A DNA stretch of 64,000 nucleotides, taken from Clostridium sp. (GTDB lineage Bacteria; Bacillota; Clostridia; Lachnospirales; Lachnospiraceae). The notes beneath the pieces are model-generated. The model worked only from the letters and a program-made list of their open reading frames with translations. It was not told where the DNA came from and made no database searches. The translations under genes and the position numbers were made by a program. This document shows, one piece after another, positions 16,963 to 24,992 of this stretch. Location: NCBI GenBank assembly GCA_031275405.1, contig JAISOV010000051.1:1-64000 (forward strand), given 5' to 3'. Position 1 is the first letter of the stretch. The number at the start of each line of letters is the position of its first letter.

Positions 16963-17024
16963 GCCGCGCCGCCATGGCGGGAAAAAACGCGCGGGGACTG
17001 CCCTGACAGGGGCGATCGGAACGG
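16963..17024. repeat. 62-bp direct repeat, copy 2
   Basis: Repeats the last coding bases and stop of recombinase 3, 4.1 kb downstream and about 150 bp from the right skin end. It marks the far border of cassette C. An imperfect stem-loop (CCGGGAGGCT ... AGCCTTCCCGG) follows at about 17048-17086. Confidence 0.92.
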
Positions 17025-17148
17025 CAAACCCGCGGATGAGCGATCCGGGAGGCTTCGTCTCCGGAGATACGAGCCTTCCCGGTTTGGCCTGTAGATGGAA
17101 AATCTCCCGCAGACCGGATACCCTTGAAAAAGCTTTCGCGGCACTCGG

Positions 17149-17190
17149 CTTTTGGCCCTACCAGAACAGCCGAATATGTCAGCAGGATTG
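17149..17190. other. Right recombination junction of the skin element (attR)
   Basis: The element arm TTTGGCCCTACCAGAACAGC then CGAA, followed by TA (17175-17176) and sigK sequence TGTCAGCAGGATTG. Read outward from TA, the arm mirrors the left arm. Confidence 0.8.
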
Positions 17191-17240
17191 AAAAAAAGGC
17201 ATTGAAGAAGCTGAAAGGCTGCTTCGAGTGCCCGGATTGA
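17175..17240 (+). CDS. sigK: SigK C-terminal part (joins 505-1079 after excision)
   Basis: The frame reads YVSRIEKKALKKLKGCFECP then Asp and stop. VSRIEK.AL is the invariant end of region 4.2 directly after GISRSY in SigK proteins. It has no start of its own and is expressed only after the element is excised. It completes a 212-residue protein. Confidence 0.92.
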   Translation, partial: YVSRIEKKALKKLKGCFECPD

Positions 17241-17270
17241 GGGGCGGACGCGGAGCCGTCCCTTTTTTTA
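17241..17270 (+). terminator. Terminator of rearranged sigK
   Basis: GGGCGGAC ... GTCCC stem directly after the sigK stop, followed by seven T (17263-17269). Confidence 0.75.
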
Positions 17271-17323
17271 TTGCATGGGAAATTCCTCCGGAATTCCCTG
17301 TCAACCCAAAAACTCCGGGTGGA

Positions 17324-17411
17324 GACGCGCTGCGGCGGCAAAGGAGCTGCCGCTTGACGGCAGGTCGGCGACAGGTCAGACGCGCTGCGGCGGCAAGGGA
17401 GCTGCCGCTTG
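17324..17411. repeat. 33-bp direct repeat pair, REP-like palindromic units
   Basis: Units at 17324-17356 and 17379-17411 (one mismatch) each contain GCGGC ... GCTGCCGC. Related words occur at about 49530-49556 and 62316-62345. No gene is visible in 17271-17500. Confidence 0.7.
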
Positions 17412-17504
17412 CGCGGCCCGCCGCAAGCGTGGTTCTGCATTTTGGGGGAAACGGCGCTTAGGCGGCACTTTATAAAATTTTGATTTTTTCCTCTATTTGC
17501 GTTC

Positions 17505-17533
17505 TTGCCAAATACCCGTATCTGCGCTATAAT
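17505..17533 (+). promoter_or_regulatory. Promoter of the HPt/HD-GYP operon
   Basis: TTGCCA, 17 bases, TATAAT. The leader contains a CTTACAAG ... CTTGTAAG stem-loop (about 17570-17598) whose right arm resembles the hairpin at 13684. Confidence 0.8.
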
Positions 17534-17643
17534 AAAATACATAGGGCGCGTTCTTTGCGTCGCGTTTACTTACAAGGCGCGGCTCTTGCTTCTTGTAAGC
17601 TATAAAATGAGCCATGGCAATGGCGCGGGATAGGAGAAGCGGG

Positions 17644-18006
17644 ATGGATCTAACAACATTTTACAGCGAAATCGGAGTTGATATAAAGACGGTCGTCAAC
17701 CGGCTGGGGCTTCCGGAGAAGTATCTGAAGAAATACCTCCGGAAATTCAAAGAGAACAAGGAATATCAGAAACTGTCTAAAGCTGTGGCCGAACAGGATG
17801 ATTACAATGTAGAGTGGGCGGCGCACAGCCTGAAAGGCGTGGCCAGCAATCTGGGTCTGAACAGTCTCCTGACGGGCTTCCAGGATCTGGTTGACAGCGT
17901 CCGGCATGAGGATACACAGCGGATACCGGAGCTTTTTGAAGCGACGTCACAGGAATATCAGAAAATCATGTCCTTACTGGAGGAAGTGGATCTGGAAGAA
18001 TCGTAA
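17644..18006 (+). CDS. Histidine phosphotransfer (HPt) protein
   Basis: A 120-residue all-helical phosphorelay carrier. The HPt motif AAHSLKGVASNLG places the phosphorylated His near residue 61. ATG 17644 has AGGAGA upstream. It is followed after 62 bases by a REC-domain regulator, so it probably relays phosphate from a remote kinase to that receiver or removes it. Confidence 0.85.
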   Translation: MDLTTFYSEIGVDIKTVVNRLGLPEKYLKKYLRKFKENKEYQKLSKAVAEQDDYNVEWAAHSLKGVASNLGLNSLLTGFQDLVDSVRHEDTQRIPELFEATSQEYQKIMSLLEEVDLEES

Positions 18007-18068
18007 CAGAGCGGCGTACAGGGAACTGCTCAAGAGCGGCACGCAGTATCAGGGAGACGGAAAAGATA

Positions 18069-20102
18069 ATGAACAAAGAAAAACCTTTAATACTTATCGC
18101 GGACGACCAGGGGATGAACCGGATGCTGCTATCGGATATACTGGAGGATTCTTACCGGATCATAGAGGCGGCGGACGGCTTAGAAGCCATGGAGGCCATG
18201 GAAACTAAGGCAATGGATATAGCCTGTCTCCTGCTGGATATCCGTATGCCCCGTCTGGACGGGTTCGGGGTTTTGGAACAGATGCGCCAGGCGCAGCTGC
18301 TGCCGCTGATTCCGGTCGTCATTATTTCCAACGACGATTCCCAGGAAGCGGTGGAAAAAAGCTACACGTTGGGAGCCGCCGATTATATCAACCGCCCTTT
18401 CAATGCCTACATAGTGAGGAAACGGGTGGAGAACACCATCTTCCTGCACCGCAGAACCACGACCCTGATGCAGCTTGTGGCGGAGCAGGTGGAGGAAAAG
18501 GAGAAGAACAACGCCAACATGATCATGGCGCTGAGCGCCATCGTGGAATTCCGTAACGGAGAATCCAGCAACCATGTCCTCCAGATCCGTATCATCACGG
18601 AGATCCTGCTGGAATGTATCCTGGAGAAGTGTCCCAAATACAACCTGGACTATGTGGCCATCGCCAATATTTCCAACGCGGCTTCCCTGCATGACATCGG
18701 GAAGATCGCGATCCCGGAAGAGATCCTGAATAAGCCCGCAAGGCTGACCAAAGAAGAATTCGAGGTCATGAAGACCCATTCCGTCCGGGGTGAGGAAATG
18801 CTGGATAAAATGAGGGATCTGGTGGAACATAGCGTGCTTTTTGACTATGCCAGGCAGATCTGCCGCTGGCACCATGAGCGCTGGGATGGGAAAGGTTATC
18901 CGGACGGCCTGAGAGGGGATGAAATCCCGATCTGCGCCCAGGTGGTATCGCTGGCGGACGTGTATGACGCGCTGACCAGCGTCCGTGTATACAAACCGGC
19001 ATATTCCCATGAAAAAGCCTTACAGATGATCTATGACGGCGAGTGCGGCCAGTTCAATCCGGATCTTCTGGACGCGCTGCGGGAAGTGGGCGACGGCCTG
19101 CAGGAAAGGATCCAAGAAAGCAGCATCCGGCAGGATAGGCTGTTTGATCAGTACCAGATCGCCAATGAAGTATTCGAGGAAAACGGGATCCTGGCAGGGA
19201 TGGCGGGCGCCCTCATGGAGGAGGAGCATACGGAATACCGCTTCTTGGCGGATCTGTTCAATGAAATCATCATAGATTATGAGGTGGCCGCGGATACCGT
19301 CACCTTTTCGGGAAAAGGGATCGAAGAGCTGGATCTGCCGCTGACGGTGGAAAAATTCACGCAGAATCTCGGGGAGGTGAAGATCCTGACGCAAAGAGAG
19401 ATCCGGCGGCTGTATGAGAAGGTGAAAAAGACGACGGCAGTACATCCCATCATCCGGACGCAGTATGAGCTGAACCTGCCGACGGGAGGAACCGCCTGGT
19501 ATGAGATCACCCTGCGTTCCATGTGGTCGGAGGACATCGTGCCAAGGATCAAAGGCGTCATCGGTAAACTGGTGAACATCCACGAGCAGAAAGTGGAGCT
19601 GCTGAGGCTGGAGAGCCTGGCTTCCAGGGATACGCCCGCCAATCTTTATAACCGCGCCACCGCCAAGGGGCTGATCGAGCGGTTCTTGAAGGAACCCGGC
19701 GACCAGGTGGGGGTATGCCTGCTGGTGGACGTGGAGCCTTTCAGACAGGGGAATGACAGCAGCGGGTATCTTTTTGGTAACAGGACGTCGGGCAAATTCG
19801 CGGAGGTCGTCAGCGGCAGCCTCCGCAGCGGCGACGTGGGCGCCAGGGCGGGCGGCGATGAATTTATGATCTTCTTAAAAAATATAGACTCCGAGGAAAC
19901 GGCGCGTAGGCAGGTCGAACAGCTTTTTGGCGTGTTCCGGGAGAAAATGCGGGACGAATGTACCATCAGCATGGGCGCCGCCCTTTTCCCCCGGGACGGA
20001 AAGACCTTCCGGGAATTAGAACAAAGCGCGGATCAGGCGCTTGATCAGGCGGAGAAGCAGGGCAGGGACCAGTATGTGTTTTATGAGACGGGAAGTCTGT
20101 GA
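18069..20102 (+). CDS. Response regulator with REC, HD-GYP and GGDEF domains
   Basis: A 677-residue cytoplasmic signalling protein. REC (1-120): LILIADDQGMNR, phospho-acceptor Asp in LLLDIRMPRLDGF. HD-GYP (about 150-330): SLHDIGKIAIP, HHERWDGKGYPDG, SLADVYDALTS, for cyclic-di-GMP hydrolysis. A PAS-like segment follows (about 380-515). The C-terminal GGDEF keeps ARAGGDEFMIF (near 595), but its start is unusual (DTPANLYNR for DPLTGLYNR; LLVDVEPFRQGND for the DLDHFK motif). Hydrolysis is expected; cyclase activity is uncertain. An operon with HPt suggests phosphorelay control of cyclic-di-GMP. Confidence 0.88.
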   Translation: MNKEKPLILIADDQGMNRMLLSDILEDSYRIIEAADGLEAMEAMETKAMDIACLLLDIRMPRLDGFGVLEQMRQAQLLPLIPVVIISNDDSQEAVEKSYTLGAADYINRPFNAYIVRKRVENTIFLHRRTTTLMQLVAEQVEEKEKNNANMIMALSAIVEFRNGESSNHVLQIRIITEILLECILEKCPKYNLDYVAIANISNAASLHDIGKIAIPEEILNKPARLTKEEFEVMKTHSVRGEEMLDKMRDLVEHSVLFDYARQICRWHHERWDGKGYPDGLRGDEIPICAQVVSLADVYDALTSVRVYKPAYSHEKALQMIYDGECGQFNPDLLDALREVGDGLQERIQESSIRQDRLFDQYQIANEVFEENGILAGMAGALMEEEHTEYRFLADLFNEIIIDYEVAADTVTFSGKGIEELDLPLTVEKFTQNLGEVKILTQREIRRLYEKVKKTTAVHPIIRTQYELNLPTGGTAWYEITLRSMWSEDIVPRIKGVIGKLVNIHEQKVELLRLESLASRDTPANLYNRATAKGLIERFLKEPGDQVGVCLLVDVEPFRQGNDSSGYLFGNRTSGKFAEVVSGSLRSGDVGARAGGDEFMIFLKNIDSEETARRQVEQLFGVFREKMRDECTISMGAALFPRDGKTFRELEQSADQALDQAEKQGRDQYVFYETGSL

Positions 20103-20277
20103 AACAGGAAGCCTGCCAGGCGGAAAGCCCGGGAAAATCCGGCTGTGGTTTTGGCGGGTGGCTGACGGGGTTTTTGAGTGATCCGGAAAGGGCGGTTCCG
20201 TGCCCTGCCGGAACACTTTGACCTTTCCATACCGGTAGAAAGCCTGAAAGTCGGAAGCCCGGAGCCGAAAGCCTCAT

Positions 20278-20557
20278 ATCCAAAGTCTGAGATTCAAAAT
20301 CCAAAGTCTGAACTTCAAAATCCAAAGTCTCACAAAGCGCCAGTTCTCGTCTGATCTTTTCAGATTTCATCGTTTCCTTTTATATAGTTTATACAGTGCT
20401 ACAGCGACACAGACCCTTTCCGTTCTTCCGGCCTGATTTCCGGAAAGGCGCCAAAGCGACAAAACAGTAAGCCGGTCAGACAGTAAGCCGGTCAGACAGT
20501 AAGCCGGTCAGACAGTGAGCCGGTCAGACAGTAAGCCGGTCAGACAGTGAGCCGGTC
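20278..20557. repeat. Two tandem-repeat tracts in a 575-bp intergenic region
   Basis: About two and a half 21-base units containing ATCCAAAGTCTGA lie at 20278-20333. Six units of CAGTAAGCCGGTCAGA (16 bases, A/G variant) lie at 20465-20557. No gene is seen in 20103-20677. Confidence 0.85.
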
Positions 20558-20677
20558 AAATCACTTCGTATCCATCAGGCAGCCAAAACAGCCGCCGCTG
20601 TTTCATTCGGGAATCCCGCCGTCTTTTTCGCGCATTCCTGTAAACGGTGAGGACAGCGGCGCAAAAAGGAGGTTCCG

Positions 20678-22222
20678 GTGTTCAGTACCATTATTTCAGG
20701 TGCCGTGCAAGGCATGAGCGCGTATCTGGCGGAGGTGGAGGTAGACGTCGCCACCGGTTTGCCGGGTTTCCATATGGTGGGCTATCTGAGCGGCGAGGTC
20801 AGGGAAGCGCGGGAGAGAGTACAGGTGGCTCTGCGCAATACCGGCTTCGAGCTTCGTCCGATGAAAATCACGGTAAACCTTTCTCCGGCGGACGTGCGCA
20901 AGGAGGGAACCGGTTTCGATCTGCCGGTCGCGGTAGGGATGCTGGAGTCCCTCGGATATTTCGGTGAGGAAGCCGCGGCACGGACTCTGTTTCTGGGAGA
21001 ACTGGGTCTGGACGGGGAAATCAAGCCGGTAAAAGGCGTGCTGCCGATTGTACGGGAAGCGGCCTCCAAAGGGGTGAAGACCTGTATTGTTCCGAAAAAG
21101 AACGTTCTGGAGGGGGCGGCGATTCCGGGAGTGGACGTCCGGGGGGCGCACCATATTGAGCAGATCCTGCGGTTCTTACAGGCCAAAGGGAGCGGGCGGG
21201 AAGAAATCCTTCCGGCGGTAAAAGTGGATCTGCAGGCTCTGTTCTGCCGCGAAGCGCGGGAGGAAGAGGATTTCAGGGAAGTGCGCGGACAGGAGGCGGC
21301 GAAACGGGCGGCGGAGATCGCGGCGGCGGGCTTCCACAACCTCTTGATGAGCGGGCCGCCGGGAGCCGGGAAAAGCATGATCGCAAAAAGGATCGCGGGC
21401 ATCCTGCCGCCCATTTCGATGGAAGAAAGCCTGGAAGTTTCCGCGATCTACAGCGTGGCGGGGAGGCTGAAAGAATCCCAGTCCTTGCTTACGAAACGCC
21501 CGTTCCAGAGTCCGCACCACAACATCACGCAGGCGGCCTTGGTGGGCGGAAGCACGATCCCGCAGCCGGGGATGATTTCTTTATCGCACAGGGGCGTCCT
21601 GTTCCTGGACGAACTGCCGGAATTTGAGCGCAGCGTCCTGGACAGTATGCGCCAGCCTTTGGAAGACCATCAGGTGCAGATTGCGCGGCTGCACGGGAAC
21701 GTCAGCTATCCGGCCCATTTCATGCTGATCTGCGCCATGAACCCCTGCGCCTGCGGCTATTTTCCGGACAAGAACCGCTGTGTCTGCAAAGAAACGGAGG
21801 TGAAGCGCTATCTGGGGAAAGTGTCCGGCCCGATCCTGGACAGGATCGATCTTTGTACGGAGATCCTGCCCGTGAAGATGACACAGCTGAAAGGGGGCGA
21901 GGAGGAATCCAGCGGACAGATCCGGGAACGGGTGCTTCGGGCAAGGTATGCGCAGGAACAGCGGTTCCAAGGTTCGGCATACCATTTCAATTCGGAGATC
22001 CGGGCGGCGGACATGGAGAAATACTGCCGCCTGAACCCGGCGGAGCAGAAGCTGATGGAACGGGCCTATGAGGGCATGGGCCTGAGCGCGAGGGCTTACC
22101 ATAAGATCCTGAAAGTCGCCCGCACTATCGCGGACTTGGCGGGAGAGGAAGAAATCCGGGCGGAGCAGCTGACGGAAGCGCTCTACTACCGGACGGCGGA
22201 AAACCGGCTCGGAAGAAAATGA
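20678..22222 (+). CDS. comM: ComM/YifB-family AAA+ (Mg-chelatase-like) ATPase
   Basis: A 514-residue protein. An N-terminal Lon-protease-like fold (MFSTIISGAVQGMSAYLAEV, LPGFHMVGYLS) precedes the AAA+ core with Walker A SGPPGAGKS, Walker B GVLFLDELPEF and NPCACGYF. A C-terminal helical domain follows (LSARAYHKILKVARTIADLA). GTG 20678 follows AAGGAGG. In naturally competent bacteria ComM is a branch-migration helicase for DNA uptake recombination. Adjacency to dprA supports a recombination role. Confidence 0.94.
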   Translation: MFSTIISGAVQGMSAYLAEVEVDVATGLPGFHMVGYLSGEVREARERVQVALRNTGFELRPMKITVNLSPADVRKEGTGFDLPVAVGMLESLGYFGEEAAARTLFLGELGLDGEIKPVKGVLPIVREAASKGVKTCIVPKKNVLEGAAIPGVDVRGAHHIEQILRFLQAKGSGREEILPAVKVDLQALFCREAREEEDFREVRGQEAAKRAAEIAAAGFHNLLMSGPPGAGKSMIAKRIAGILPPISMEESLEVSAIYSVAGRLKESQSLLTKRPFQSPHHNITQAALVGGSTIPQPGMISLSHRGVLFLDELPEFERSVLDSMRQPLEDHQVQIARLHGNVSYPAHFMLICAMNPCACGYFPDKNRCVCKETEVKRYLGKVSGPILDRIDLCTEILPVKMTQLKGGEEESSGQIRERVLRARYAQEQRFQGSAYHFNSEIRAADMEKYCRLNPAEQKLMERAYEGMGLSARAYHKILKVARTIADLAGEEEIRAEQLTEALYYRTAENRLGRK

Positions 22223-22234
22223 AAGGAGCGGGAA

Positions 22235-23674
22235 ATGGAAGACAGCTATGGAAGCGTCGCAGGCGCCGTACCAAACGGTGCGGACAAGATCGGAAACAGT
22301 GCGGCCGACATAGAAAACAGCGGGAACGACCGAAAAAGTCACGCGGACGCTGTGGAAAAGCGCCAAAATCACGCGGAGAGAAGCAAGAGCCGGGCAGGCG
22401 ACGTTCCTGAAGAAGAACGGAAAGCCTATGCCTATTGGCTCAACAGCGTACCCGGCATAGGGAACCGCAAGGCGGCCTTGATTCTGGAAAAATTCTCATC
22501 GCCTCGGGCAGCCTATGCCGGAACGGAAAAAGAATATGCTTCGATCCTCGGGGCAAAAGATACGGCGAACCTCCTGTCTTTTACGGAAAAATGGGAAGTG
22601 GAAGCGCGGTACGCGAACCTGCGGGAACAGGGAATCCGCTTCGTGGACTGGGATTCCCACGAGTATCCCAGGCGGCTGCGGGAGATTCCGGCCGCGCCTT
22701 ACGGGCTTTTTTATCTGGGTGCGCTGCCGGAGGAAGCGCTCCTGTCGGTGGCGGTCGTCGGCGCGAGGGAATGCTCCGAATACGGCAGATATGTGGCGAT
22801 GGAATTCGGGAAAGCCCTGGGGGAATACGGAGTCTGTGTGATCAGCGGCATGGCGCGGGGGATCGACGGAATCGCGCAGGAAGCGGCGCTGAAAGCCGGC
22901 GGCGTTTCTTACGGGGTACTGGGCTGCGGGGTGGACGTCTGCTATCCGGCAAGGAACAAGGCGATCTACCGGGAACTGATCCAAAGAGGCGGCGTCCTGT
23001 CCGCTTATCCGCCGGGAACGCTTCCCAAGCCGAACCATTTTCCTCCGCGCAACCGTATCGTCAGCGGCCTGGCGGACGCGCTGGTGGTCATTGAAGCGAG
23101 ACGGAAAAGCGGCACCTTGATCACGGTGGACATGGCGCTCGAGCAGGGCAGGGAAGTCTACGCGGCGCCGGGAAGGCTGACCGACCGCTTGAGCGACGGC
23201 TGCAACAGACTCCTGCGGCAAGGCGCGGGAGTGTTCCTGTCGCCGCAGGATTTTCTGGACGAAATGAAGACCCTGTTCCCGCGGAAGGCGGTGCGGGTAA
23301 ACGCGGCGGCAAGGCAGGGCGTTTTCTATGAAAAAGGGGCAGCCGGAGCAGGCTTCTCCCCCCAAGGCGACCGGAAAGCGCCGCCCCGGGGAAATGGCGG
23401 AGAAGAAGCGCGGAACCCGGAAAATGGGGAAGGAAAACCATGGAAGCCGGAAAACGACCTGGAAAAATCCGTTCTGGACTGTCTTGATTTCTATCCCCAG
23501 TCCGTAGAGCAGATCCGCGCCAGGCTTCCCGCGTCCCGTACCCATCAGGAAACGATGCTCATCCTCATGCGCCTGTGCATGGCCGGGCAGGCTCTGCAGG
23601 CAGGCAAAGGCTATTTCCTGAAATCCGCTTTCCCCTCTGCTTCCCATAGCTTTCCGCTTTCCCCTCACTCGTAA
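22235..23674 (+). CDS. dprA: DNA-processing protein DprA
   Basis: Loads RecA on incoming single-stranded DNA. Of 479 residues the first 55 are a low-complexity extension not usual in the family. An HhH region follows (LNSVPGIGNRKAALILEKFS), then the Rossmann-like core (VAVVGARECSEYG, ISGMARGIDGIAQEAALKAG, FPPRNRIVSGLADALVVIEA, KSGTLITVDMALEQGREVYA). A charged linker leads to the C-terminal winged helix (about 405-465). It starts 12 bases after comM, so the two form an operon. The start choice rests on AAAGGAG upstream. Confidence 0.94.
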   Translation: MEDSYGSVAGAVPNGADKIGNSAADIENSGNDRKSHADAVEKRQNHAERSKSRAGDVPEEERKAYAYWLNSVPGIGNRKAALILEKFSSPRAAYAGTEKEYASILGAKDTANLLSFTEKWEVEARYANLREQGIRFVDWDSHEYPRRLREIPAAPYGLFYLGALPEEALLSVAVVGARECSEYGRYVAMEFGKALGEYGVCVISGMARGIDGIAQEAALKAGGVSYGVLGCGVDVCYPARNKAIYRELIQRGGVLSAYPPGTLPKPNHFPPRNRIVSGLADALVVIEARRKSGTLITVDMALEQGREVYAAPGRLTDRLSDGCNRLLRQGAGVFLSPQDFLDEMKTLFPRKAVRVNAAARQGVFYEKGAAGAGFSPQGDRKAPPRGNGGEEARNPENGEGKPWKPENDLEKSVLDCLDFYPQSVEQIRARLPASRTHQETMLILMRLCMAGQALQAGKGYFLKSAFPSASHSFPLSPHS

Positions 23675-24020
23675 AAGAGATCGCTGCTGTTGGAATAGGG
23701 CATTTTAACTTGCAGTTTGCAGAGCGCGAAGCTTTTTGGAAAAAGCGGTTTTACAAACCGAAAAAAATATGGTATCTTTTTATTTAGGAGAGATTTCGGG
23801 GGATCTGAGGCGATCTTGGAAGAAAGGCCGGAGAGGGGTACCAATGGAGCCGTACCCGCCAATGGGAACGTAGCTCATACGGCAGATATGGGCTGCGCCC
23901 GCCCTGTGACCGGCCCGGATGTCCGCCAAAGCGGACGGGAGGGATCGGAATGCTGCCGGGAAACGCCGTCGTGGAAAAAGGAGGCGCCGATGGGATCTGC
24001 GCGCTCCTGGGGGAAGCCAA
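23675..24020. other. Intergenic stretch before fruK
   Basis: No supported gene. An A/T-rich segment near 23755-23785 may hold the fruK operon promoter, but no hexamer pair is convincing. Confidence 0.4.
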
Positions 24021-24962
24021 ATGATCGTGACAGTTACCGCCAATCCGGCTCTCGACAAGACCGCCGAACTGGGAAGACTGTGTCCCGGCGAGCTGAACCG
24101 CCTGCGCAGTCTCGTGTTGGACGCGGGCGGAAAAGGCGTCAACGTATCGAAGATGATCGCCGCGCTGGGCGGGTTCTCCTTGGCGACGGGTTTCGTGGGG
24201 GGAGGCAGCGGCAAGGAGCTGATCCGGATCCTGGCGGAGCGGGGAATTTCCTCCGATTTCGTGAAAGTAGGCGCCGTCACGCGGACAAACCTGAAAATCC
24301 TCGACTGCGGAGCGCGGCTGACCGAGCTGAACGAGCCGGGCATACAGGTGACGGACACGGAAGCGCGGCTGCTGACACGGAAGCTTGCCGCACTGGCCAA
24401 GCCGGGCGCCGTGTTCGTCCTGTCGGGCAGCCTCTGCGGAGGGGTCGGAACGGATTTCTACGCCAGGCTGATTCACGGGATTCATCGGAAGGGCGGACGG
24501 GCTTTCTTGGACGCGGACGGAGAAGCGTTCCGTGCGGCCTTGGCGGAAAAACCCGACTTCATCAAGCCGAATCTCCGGGAACTGGCGGAATATTTTGGAA
24601 TCCGTGGAGAGCTTCCGCTGGACGTTTCCCGGGAACTGTGCCGTCGCCTGGCGGAAAAGGGCATCCCTAAGCTCGCTCTCTCCATGGGCAGAGACGGCGC
24701 ATTGTTTGTCAGCGGGCGGGAAGCTTTCTATGCGCCCGGGCTGGACGTGGAAGCGCGTTCGCCGGTCGGCGCGGGCGACTGCCTGGTCGGCGCGTTTGCC
24801 TACGCCACGGACAGAGGGGAAGCCTGGGAGGAAGCGGCGGCACTGGCTATGGCGGCTTCGGCGGGCGCGGTCACGACGGTGGGAACCAAGCCGCCGTCCA
24901 GACAGCTGGTCGATCAGCTGCGCGGAGAAGTGAAGTTCGAGGCCCTAGGGGCCGGGCGATAG
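24021..24962 (+). CDS. fruK: 1-phosphofructokinase
   Basis: PfkB-family sugar kinase converting fructose 1-phosphate to fructose 1,6-bisphosphate. 313 residues: MIVTVTANPALDKTAELGRL start, GGKGVNVSKMIAALGG, and the C-terminal PfkB signature SPVGAGDCLVGAFAYA with the catalytic Asp. ATG 24021 is preferred over upstream starts because the family begins exactly here and a GGGGGA site precedes it. ptsI follows, but no fructose-specific PTS transporter or HPr gene is nearby. Confidence 0.9.
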   Translation: MIVTVTANPALDKTAELGRLCPGELNRLRSLVLDAGGKGVNVSKMIAALGGFSLATGFVGGGSGKELIRILAERGISSDFVKVGAVTRTNLKILDCGARLTELNEPGIQVTDTEARLLTRKLAALAKPGAVFVLSGSLCGGVGTDFYARLIHGIHRKGGRAFLDADGEAFRAALAEKPDFIKPNLRELAEYFGIRGELPLDVSRELCRRLAEKGIPKLALSMGRDGALFVSGREAFYAPGLDVEARSPVGAGDCLVGAFAYATDRGEAWEEAAALAMAASAGAVTTVGTKPPSRQLVDQLRGEVKFEALGAGR

Positions 24963-24992
24963 CCAAAACGGAGGCGTTTGCCAAGCGAAGGA

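Larger units (their letters stand above)
1080..17176. mobile_element. Skin-type sigK-intervening element, 16,097 bp
   Basis: A prophage-like element that interrupts sigK between the Tyr codon of GISRSY and the following Val. Both junctions contain TA (1078-1079 and 17175-17176). Removing one TA plus the intervening DNA gives AGC TAT GTC AGC, that is Ser-Tyr-Val-Ser in frame. The element ends are imperfect inverted repeats. It encodes three large serine recombinases, any of which could be the excisionase. Known skin elements are excised in the mother cell only, so the cargo stays in the spore line. The cargo here (xylanase, Ogt, protease, two peptide/ABC loci) is accessory. No phage structural genes are present. 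Confidence 0.9.

Noticed and set aside
20465-20557. CRISPR array
   Set aside because: The units abut with no spacers and no cas genes are nearby; it is a simple tandem repeat.
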